64,000 nt of DNA from Achromobacter kerstersii (GTDB taxonomy: Bacteria; Pseudomonadota; Gammaproteobacteria; Burkholderiales; Burkholderiaceae_B), in assembly GCF_902859595.1 (NCBI RefSeq), contig NZ_CADIJQ010000001.1, forward strand, positions 1,798,001 through 1,862,000. Reading direction: 5' to 3'. The notes beneath the pieces are model-generated. The model ran no database searches. It was not told where the DNA came from and saw only the letters and a program-made list of their open reading frames with translations. Both the position numbers and the translations under genes were made by a program. Below are positions 58,186-64,000 of the stretch, piece by piece (position 1 is the first letter of the stretch; each line of letters opens with the position of its first letter).

Positions 58186-58860
58186 GTGAAAGTGAATAAC
58201 GTTGTCGGATTGAACCAGGCCCAGGCGGCCACGATGCTGAAGTTGCAGGACCACTTGAACAGCATGATCAATCCTGACTGGGTCAATGGCGGTTCCCGTT
58301 TCCTGCGCGCCGCCTTCGTCGAGTCCGCCGAGGCGCTTGAGCACTACGGCTGGAAGTGGTGGAAGAAGCAGACCATTGACCTGCCCCAAGTGCAGATGGA
58401 ACTGGTCGACATCCTGCACTTCTACCTGTCGCACACGATTGTTCAGGCCCAAGGCCAGCAAGACGGCGCCGCGAACGCGCTAATGGCCGATCTGGCCACG
58501 GAAGCAACGGTCACGCTGGACGGCAAGGCCTATGCGCTTGGCGCCCTGACCGTGCCTGAACTGCTGGAGCTGATTGGCGGCCTGGCCGTTTGCGGCCGCG
58601 CCAGCTACAAGGTGCTGGAGCAGACCATGACGGCGTGCGAGATGACCTGGAACGACGCCTACACGCAGTACGTGTCGAAGAACGTGCTGAACATCTTCCG
58701 CCAGCAGCATGGCTACAAGGAAGGCACGTATATCAAGATCTGGAACGGCGAAGAAGACAACGTGGTGTTGGCCCGCCTGCTGTCGCAGCTGGACCCCGCC
58801 AGCGCCGACTTTGCCGACGCGATGCAACGCGAGCTGGAACTGGCGTATTCGCGCCTGTAA
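58186..58860 (+). CDS. Dimeric dUTP diphosphatase (dUTPase_2)
   Basis: Hydrolyses dUTP to dUMP, all-alpha NTP-PPase superfamily. 224 residues. The metal site is FVESAEALEHYGWKWWKK (Glu-x-x-Glu) and QMELVDILHFYLS (Glu-x-x-Asp), spaced as in the PF08761 family. The C-terminal part FRQQHGYKEGTYIKIWNG supports the assignment. The start is GTG at 58186 or 58192; GGAG at 58183-58186 fits the second better. A terminator follows. Confidence 0.88.
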   Translation: MKVNNVVGLNQAQAATMLKLQDHLNSMINPDWVNGGSRFLRAAFVESAEALEHYGWKWWKKQTIDLPQVQMELVDILHFYLSHTIVQAQGQQDGAANALMADLATEATVTLDGKAYALGALTVPELLELIGGLAVCGRASYKVLEQTMTACEMTWNDAYTQYVSKNVLNIFRQQHGYKEGTYIKIWNGEEDNVVLARLLSQLDPASADFADAMQRELELAYSRL

Positions 58861-58881
58861 TCGCTGCGCGTTCCCGCAAGC

Positions 58882-58910
58882 AAAAACGCCGCTATCGAAG
58901 CGGCGTTTTT
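58882..58910 (+). terminator. Terminator of the dUTPase gene
   Basis: AAAAACGCCGC (58882-58892) pairs with GCGGCGTTTTT (58900-58910). It can work in both directions and also ends the convergent oxidoreductase gene. Confidence 0.93.
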
Positions 58911-58931
58911 GTTTGACGTGAACGTCTGCGA

Positions 58932-60044
58932 TCAGCGCTGCCCGAAGCGCGTTTCGCCAAACAGGTCTTTTTGATCGCGCGGTTGTGAACGCCAGTACTG
59001 GTGTGGCGCGGTGACCTGGCCGCCCAACTGCGCCGCGGCATGCCACGGCCAGCGCGGGTCATACAACATGCCTCGCGCCAGCGCGACCATGTCCGCTTTG
59101 CCTTGCGCCACGATGTCTTCGGCCTGCTGCGCCTCGGTGATCAGACCCACGGTGATGGTGGGCATGCCGACTTGGCGCTTGATCTCGTCGGCGAACGGCA
59201 CCTGGTAGTTCGGCCCCACGGGAATCTTCTGCTGCGACGACACGCCGCCGCTGGATACGTCGATGAACTCACAGCCGCGCGCTTTCAGCTCCTGCGCAAA
59301 CGCGATGGTCTGTTCAAGGTCCCAGCCGCCGTCGACCCAATCAGAGGCGGACACGCGCACGCCCAGCGCCACGTGGTCCGGCGTGATCTCGCGCACGGCC
59401 TGGAACACTTCCAGCGGAAAGCGCATACGGTTTTCAAGCGAGCCGCCATAGGCGTCCTGACGCTGGTTCGACAAGGGCGACAGGAATTGATGCAGCAGAT
59501 AGCCGTGCGCCGCATGCAGTTCAATCGCGTCAAAGCCCAAACGAATCGCACGCCGGGCGCTATCGACGAAGGCGTTTCGCACGCGCACCAGGCCGGCGTC
59601 GTCCAACGCATGGGGCGGCGGTTCCGATGCATTGTGCGCAATGGCCGAAGGCGCCCAGCCTTGCCAGCCGCCCGCGCTGGGTGGCACCAGCTGGCCGCCA
59701 TTCCACGGCGCATCGCTTGAGGCTTTGCGGCCGGCGTGGCCCAATTGGATGCCCAGCTTGATCGGCGAATAGCGGCGTATGGCGGCCACCACGCGGCCCA
59801 GTGCAGCCTCGGTTTCGTCAGACCACAGGCCCAGATCCCCGGGAGAAATACGGCCATCGGCTTCCACCGCCGTGGCTTCCGTGAACAGCAGCGCGGCGCC
59901 CGACAGGGCAAGATGGCCCAGATGGATCATGTGCCAATCGGTAGCGCGGCCGTCTTCCGCCGAGTATTCGCACATGGGCGCGATGACGATGCGGTTGGCC
60001 AGTGGGACGTTACCGACTGACGTGGGACTGAACAGGTGACTCAT
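58932..60044 (-). CDS. NADH:flavin oxidoreductase, Old Yellow Enzyme (YqjM class)
   Basis: FMN enzyme that reduces activated C=C bonds with NAD(P)H. 370 residues from ATG 60044, with GGAG upstream. TIM barrel with PMCEYSAEDGRATDWHMIHL (the thermophilic-like class Cys near FMN), QLGHAGRKAS, FDAIELHAAHGYLLHQFLSP and the phosphate-binding GLITEAQQAEDIV with MVALARGMLYDP. Natural substrate unknown. Confidence 0.92.
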   Translation of the reverse strand: MSHLFSPTSVGNVPLANRIVIAPMCEYSAEDGRATDWHMIHLGHLALSGAALLFTEATAVEADGRISPGDLGLWSDETEAALGRVVAAIRRYSPIKLGIQLGHAGRKASSDAPWNGGQLVPPSAGGWQGWAPSAIAHNASEPPPHALDDAGLVRVRNAFVDSARRAIRLGFDAIELHAAHGYLLHQFLSPLSNQRQDAYGGSLENRMRFPLEVFQAVREITPDHVALGVRVSASDWVDGGWDLEQTIAFAQELKARGCEFIDVSSGGVSSQQKIPVGPNYQVPFADEIKRQVGMPTITVGLITEAQQAEDIVAQGKADMVALARGMLYDPRWPWHAAAQLGGQVTAPHQYWRSQPRDQKDLFGETRFGQR

Positions 60045-60176
60045 GGGCGGCTCCAGCAGATTGAACGCGACAGCATAGCAACCGCCCATGACCGGAAAGC
60101 CAATCCCAACGCCCCCGGCAGGGTTAAACCGCAGCCCTTCTGCCCTTGCCTGCCGGGCGCGCCACGCATCGCCCGC

Positions 60177-60947
60177 CTACTGCCCTTCGATCACCGAATC
60201 CAGAAACTGGCGCGTGCGCGCCTCCTTGGGCTGGCTGAACAGCACGGACGATTCTGCGTCTTCAACGATATTGCCCTGGTCAAAGAACAGCGTGCGGTCC
60301 GAGCTGCGTTCGGCGAACTTCATCTGGTGCGTCACGATGATCATCGTCATGCTGCGCCGGGACGATAAGTCGCGCAGAATTTGCAGAATGCCGCCGACAA
60401 GCTCCGGGTCCAGCGCCGACGTCACTTCATCGAACAGCATGATCTCCGGGCACATCGCCAGCGCGCGCGCAATGCCCACGCGCTGCTTCTGCCCGCCCGA
60501 CAGCTGTGCCGGATAGACGTCCAGCTTGTCGCCCAGCCCCACCATGTCCAGGTACTCCACGGCGCGCTCGCGCGCCTGGTCTTTCGTCATGCCCAGCACA
60601 TGCACCGGCGCTTCCATGGTGTTGCCCAGCGCAGTCATGTGCGGGAACAGATTGAAGTGCTGGAACACCATGCCGATCTTGCCCCGCACGCGGCGCAGGT
60701 GTTCGGAATTGACGCCAACCGGCCGGCCCTGCTCGTCCGTCCACATCGACTGGCCGTCAATTTCGATATCGCCGCTGGTGGGCTGGTCCAGCGTCATCAG
60801 CACGCGCAGCAAGGTGGATTTTCCGGAGCCCGACGGCCCGATCACGGCCACCGTCTGGCCCGCCGGAATCTCCAGATTGATGCCGCGCAGCACCTCCAGC
60901 TCTCCGTAACGCTTGTGCAGATTCTTGATGTTCAAGCTGGCGCTCAT
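60177..60947 (-). CDS. ehuA: Amino-acid/ectoine ABC transporter ATPase
   Basis: 256 residues from ATG 60947, preceded by AGGAAAG. Walker A GPSGSGKST (about 37), signature LSGGQKQRVGIARAL, Walker B IMLFDEVTSALDPELV and switch His in VTHQM: the polar-amino-acid importer class. It closes the ehuB-C-D-A order on the minus strand, overlapping ehuD by ATGA. The ectoine assignment rests on the binding protein and gene order; other compatible solutes or amino acids are possible. Confidence 0.85.
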   Translation of the reverse strand: MSASLNIKNLHKRYGELEVLRGINLEIPAGQTVAVIGPSGSGKSTLLRVLMTLDQPTSGDIEIDGQSMWTDEQGRPVGVNSEHLRRVRGKIGMVFQHFNLFPHMTALGNTMEAPVHVLGMTKDQARERAVEYLDMVGLGDKLDVYPAQLSGGQKQRVGIARALAMCPEIMLFDEVTSALDPELVGGILQILRDLSSRRSMTMIIVTHQMKFAERSSDRTLFFDQGNIVEDAESSVLFSQPKEARTRQFLDSVIEGQ

Positions 60948-61615
60948 CGCTTTCCTCCATATCGTTGCAGTCGGGCCTCCAGGCCGCGCACACCCCATGC
61001 CGCCACCAGGCTCATCGCCAGGAACAGCACGCCCACGAGCGTCAGGGGCTCGGTGTACCGGAACGTTGCCGACCCGATCATCTTGCTTTGCTGCAGCAGT
61101 TCAACCACGGTGATGGCCGACAGCAGCGGCGTGTCCTTGAACATGGCGACCAGGTAATTGCCCAGCGCCGGCACCACGGGCGGAATCGCCTGCGGCAGCA
61201 CCACGCCGACGGCGGTGCGCCAGCGCGACATGTTCAATGCAGTGGCTGCTTCCCATTGCCCGCGCGGCACTGCTTCAATGCCCGCCCGATAGACCTCGGC
61301 GCAATACGTGGCGTAGTGCAGGCCCAGCGCGATGACCCCGGTCACCAGCGGCGACATCTGCGCGCCAGTCAGCGGCAGCACATAAAACAGGAAATACATC
61401 TGCACCAGCAGCGGCGTGCTGCGGATGAACTCGATCACGAACGCCGTGGGCAACGAGACAATGCGCGGCCGCGACCGGCGCAGCATCGCCAGGACCAAGC
61501 CCAAGGTCACCGCGACCAGCATGCCCAGCACGGTCGCTTCAATGGTGATGACCAGCGCCGAGCCCAGCGTGGGCAGAATTTCCAGTGCGAAAGACCAATC
61601 GAATATCGGTGTCAT
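60944..61615 (-). CDS. ehuD: Ectoine-type ABC transporter permease
   Basis: 223 residues, five membrane spans. His/Glu/Gln permease family: LVITIEATVLGMLVAVTLGL, FIRSTPLLVQMYFLFYVLP, and the cytosolic coupling loop ALNMSRWRTAVGVVLPQAIP with the EAA-like Glu-Ala-Ala. Overlaps both neighbours by four bases (ATGA), so ehuC, ehuD and ehuA are translationally coupled. Confidence 0.85.
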   Translation of the reverse strand: MTPIFDWSFALEILPTLGSALVITIEATVLGMLVAVTLGLVLAMLRRSRPRIVSLPTAFVIEFIRSTPLLVQMYFLFYVLPLTGAQMSPLVTGVIALGLHYATYCAEVYRAGIEAVPRGQWEAATALNMSRWRTAVGVVLPQAIPPVVPALGNYLVAMFKDTPLLSAITVVELLQQSKMIGSATFRYTEPLTLVGVLFLAMSLVAAWGVRGLEARLQRYGGKR

Positions 61616-62265
61616 CGGACGCGAACCCTCCGCTCAAGCATGCGCACGCCCGCCGTGATCAGCAGCGCCACCGCGAAGTACAGCAGCAGCATCAGCGTAA
61701 AGATCTCGGTAGTGCGCAGGGTTTCGCTGCGCAGCAGCTGGCCGCGGAACGTCAGGTCGGTGATGGTGATCAGCGACACCAGCGCGGTGTTCTTCATCAG
61801 TTCAATCAGCAGGTTGCCGGCAGGCGGCAACATGGCGGGTATGGCCTGCGGCACCACGATGCGGCGCATGATTTGCGCGCGGGTCAGGTTCAGCGCCACG
61901 CCCGCTTCGCGCTGCCCCGGCGGCACGGCGCGAATAGCGCCGCGCACCACCTCTGCGCCATAAGCGCCCGCGTTCAGCGCCAGCACCACAATGCCCACCA
62001 GCATCGCAGGCAGTTGCACGCCAAACAGCGGCAGCACGAAATAGAACCAGAACAGCTGCACCAGCGCTGACGTGCCGCGAAAGACCTCGACGTAAATCGA
62101 TGCCAGCCAGCGCACCGGCCGCACCGGCGACAGCCGCCCGATGCCTGATAGCAGCGCCAACGGCACCGCCAGCACGACGGCCCCCGCCATGATTTCAAGC
62201 GTGACGACCAGCCCCTCTAGCAGGGGCGGCACCAGCTCCGCGATATGTTCGGATACGAGCTGCAT
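61612..62265 (-). CDS. ehuC: Ectoine-type ABC transporter permease
   Basis: 217 residues, five spans. The same family as its partner: LVVTLEIMAGAVVLAVPLAL, VEVFRGTSALVQLFWFYFVL, coupling loop ALNLTRAQIMRRIVVPQAIP. It starts 12 bases after the binding-protein gene. The two different permeases form the heterodimeric channel. Confidence 0.85.
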   Translation of the reverse strand: MQLVSEHIAELVPPLLEGLVVTLEIMAGAVVLAVPLALLSGIGRLSPVRPVRWLASIYVEVFRGTSALVQLFWFYFVLPLFGVQLPAMLVGIVVLALNAGAYGAEVVRGAIRAVPPGQREAGVALNLTRAQIMRRIVVPQAIPAMLPPAGNLLIELMKNTALVSLITITDLTFRGQLLRSETLRTTEIFTLMLLLYFAVALLITAGVRMLERRVRVR

Positions 62266-62277
62266 CGGCGCCCCCCT

Positions 62278-63192
62278 TTACTGTCGGGCGCAGAGCTTGG
62301 CGGCGGTGACACCGTTAGGCAGCTCCTGATCGGTGAAGCCAAACGGCGCCACCAGCTTCTTGTGCTCGTCGGTGCCGATGAACTTGGCCAGTTCCGCGTT
62401 AAACGCATCCGCAAACGCTTTGTCGTCGGTGCGGAACGCATAGGCGCCATAGCCACGCACGCCCTTGCCGTCGATCACCGGGTCGGTGAAGGGGTCGGCC
62501 TTTTCCAAGCCGCTGCCGTCTTGCGTCTTGCCCATCAGGTCATTGATGGTGAGGGCGGTAGCGGCATAGGCGTCGGCGCGGCCGGCCTGCACGCCGGACA
62601 AGGCGCTGACCGCATCGGGAAACACCACCACCTGGCCTGAGGGAATCTTCACTTTCTGGGCGTAATCGCCTTCGATGGCGCCCACCACCACGCCCAGTTT
62701 GGCGTCGGGGTTCTTCACCACGTCTTCATAGCTGTGCAGGTTTTTCGGGTTGCCCTGCTTCACCAGAAAGGCTTCACCCACGCCGTAGGTCGGGTCCGAG
62801 AACGCCACCTGCTGGCAGCGCTCGGGCGTGACGTACATGCCGGCTGCGATGATGTCGAAGCGCTTGGCGGCCAAGCCCGGAATCAGCGAGCCGAACTCGG
62901 TCAGCACGCCTTCCACTTCGTTGATGCCCATGCGCTTGAGCACGATGCGGGCGATCTCGACGGATTCCCCCGTGACCTTGGCTTCCTTGCTGTCCATGTA
63001 GGCAAACGGCGCCTCGTTGGCGTAGCCGATGCGGATCTTGCCAGCCGCCTTGGCGGCTTCCAGGGTATTGGCGGCGCCTGCCGCTGCACCGCCAGCCGCA
63101 GGCGCGCCCTTATCGGCGCCCGAGTCGGAACATGCGGCCAATACGCCCAGGCTCAGGGCCAACAGCAAGCGTCTGGATCGTAGCAAGGTCAT
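62278..63192 (-). CDS. ehuB: Ectoine/hydroxyectoine-type binding lipoprotein
   Basis: 304 residues. Lipobox LGVLAACS puts the lipidated Cys at residue 21. After an Ala/Gly linker comes the EhuB-like core: IRIGYANEAPFAYMD, GVLTEFGSLIPGLAAKRFDI, AAGMYVTPERCQQVAFSDP and GNPKNLHSYEDV. It should bind ectoine or a related zwitterion outside the inner membrane. First gene of the operon; A+T-rich promoter DNA lies upstream. Confidence 0.85.
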   Translation of the reverse strand: MTLLRSRRLLLALSLGVLAACSDSGADKGAPAAGGAAAGAANTLEAAKAAGKIRIGYANEAPFAYMDSKEAKVTGESVEIARIVLKRMGINEVEGVLTEFGSLIPGLAAKRFDIIAAGMYVTPERCQQVAFSDPTYGVGEAFLVKQGNPKNLHSYEDVVKNPDAKLGVVVGAIEGDYAQKVKIPSGQVVVFPDAVSALSGVQAGRADAYAATALTINDLMGKTQDGSGLEKADPFTDPVIDGKGVRGYGAYAFRTDDKAFADAFNAELAKFIGTDEHKKLVAPFGFTDQELPNGVTAAKLCARQ

Positions 63193-63282
63193 GAATCATT
63201 TCTCCCGTATTTATTTCTAGGTACATGGCTTCGCTAAAAATAATACGCTAAGAAATGATTTCTATACGAATCATTAAGGCGT

Positions 63283-63307
63283 GAAAAAGCAGGCCTAAGC
63301 CTGCTTT
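63283..63307 (-). terminator. Terminator of the branched-chain binding-protein gene
   Basis: AAAAGCAGGC (63284-63293) pairs with GCCTGCTTTT (63298-63307) around CTAA. It lies 65 bases past the stop at 63372 on the minus strand, insulating the ehu operon. Confidence 0.88.
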
Positions 63308-63371
63308 TAGGGACTGATCCCCTATGGGGCGTCAGCAAATGTTACGAACCGTAGAAATCCATGCAAGCGCC

Positions 63372-64000
63372 CTATTGCGCGTACGAGAACCGGCCGTTCT
63401 TGACGATGCCCATCACGCGGGCGCGCTCGTCGAACCCCTGATGGTTGGCCTTCGAGATATTCAGCACGCCATTGGGCACGACCAGATCGCGGGTGTTTTC
63501 CAGGGCGTCGCGCAGGGCGCTGCGGAACTCCGGCGTGCCGGGCTTGGCGCCCGTTTTCAGCGCGCGCGCCACGGCGGAATCCAGCAGCATCCAGGCCCCG
63601 TACGCGTCGCCCGCAAACTGCGTCAGCGTGTTGGCGCCGTACTGGCCTTCATACTTGTCGGCAAACGCCACGGCCACCTTCTTGACCGGGTTGCTGTCGG
63701 GCAGCTCGCGCGCCACCACACCCGGGCCAGTCGGGAACAAGGTGCCTTCCACGTCCTTGCCGCCCACTTGCAGGAATTCCAGCGTGCCGATGCCATGCGT
63801 CTGATAAATGGCGCCGGTGTAGCCGCGTTCCAGCAGCGTCTTCTGCGGCAAGGCCGACGGCGTGCCCGCCCCCGCAATCAGCACGGCGTCCGGCTTGGCG
63901 GCGATGACTTTCAGCGCCTGGCCCACCACCGATGCGTCCGTGCGCTGAAAGCGTTCCTGCGCCACGATCTTCAAGTCGTTGCCGGCGGCGGCGGTGAACT
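63372..64000 (-). CDS. Branched-chain amino acid ABC transporter binding protein (partial)
   Basis: The last 209 residues or so of a periplasmic LivJ-type protein; the frame runs on past the right edge, where it still codes (Phe-Thr-Ala-Ala-Ala-Gly-Asn-Asp-Leu). Family marks: ASVVGQALKVIAAKPDAVLI, PQKTLLERGYTGAIYQTHG, FAGDAYGAWMLL, and a C-terminal part with RVMGIVKNGRF. Ligand unknown; such proteins also bind urea or aromatic compounds. Confidence 0.88.
   Translation of the reverse strand, partial: FTAAAGNDLKIVAQERFQRTDASVVGQALKVIAAKPDAVLIAGAGTPSALPQKTLLERGYTGAIYQTHGIGTLEFLQVGGKDVEGTLFPTGPGVVARELPDSNPVKKVAVAFADKYEGQYGANTLTQFAGDAYGAWMLLDSAVARALKTGAKPGTPEFRSALRDALENTRDLVVPNGVLNISKANHQGFDERARVMGIVKNGRFSYAQ

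Overview
The window reads as part of a betaproteobacterial chromosome of the Achromobacter/Bordetella type (Alcaligenaceae). I infer this from the high G+C, the gene content (Bug-type solute-binding protein, succinylase-branch dapCDE, extracytoplasmic sigma/FecR iron regulators, prmB next to an ABC-F gene, ribF-ileS-lspA-coaBC) and the protein style. No database search was possible, so the genus is an inference.

Bases 1 to about 23,215 are the right part of a tailed-phage prophage; its left end lies outside the window. It sits at the 3' end of a tRNA-Leu(UAG) gene, with a tyrosine integrase beside the tRNA. From left to right it holds a head/packaging block on the minus strand (ClpP-like protease, portal, large and small terminase, HNH nuclease: the HK97-type set); an accessory stretch (HicAB toxin-antitoxin, a lone response-regulator receiver domain, two tandem paralogous small proteins, and a minus-strand pair made of a cytosolic protein plus a multi-pass membrane protein, bracketed by terminators and poor in G+C); and a leftward replication operon (Cro-like, frameshifted CII-like, small ORFs, YbcO-like nuclease, O-like initiator with iterons inside its gene, P-like helicase loader, PD-(D/E)XK nuclease, putative late regulator). 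Next is an immunity region with an S24 repressor and similar operators on both sides of it. A rightward early operon of small phage proteins, including a ParB-domain protein, ends in an excisionase-like gene that overlaps the convergent integrase. Two genes inside the rightward region run against it (a membrane-anchored protein and an SMI1/KNR4-like immunity protein) and look like genes expressed from the lysogen.

From 23,350 the host chromosome begins: dapC-dapD-dapE (lysine/peptidoglycan precursor synthesis); prmB and an ABC-F gene; a Fur-box-preceded fecI-fecR-TonB receptor-dihaem peroxidase locus; chorismate mutase; uvrD with a fatty acid desaturase; an RsmB-type RNA methyltransferase carrying a long Arg/Gly-rich repeat region; purN; the ribF-ileS-lspA-coaBC run; a Bug/AroM/DUF1177/PepE/IclR cluster divergent from an M24-family protein and a TetR regulator; membrane proteins (YdjM-like, DedA); a dimeric dUTPase; an Old Yellow Enzyme; an ectoine-type (Ehu) ABC transporter; and the end of a branched-chain amino acid binding protein cut by the right edge.

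The strongest leads are the RexAB-like membrane cassette (6612-8189), the frameshifted CII-like regulator (12139-12581), the lambda-like immunity layout with iterons inside the initiator gene, a structured RNA-like element (16527-16634), the tandem paralogues (5848-6528), and coding or near-coding tandem repeats in the host part (34419, 41275-42050, 49086).
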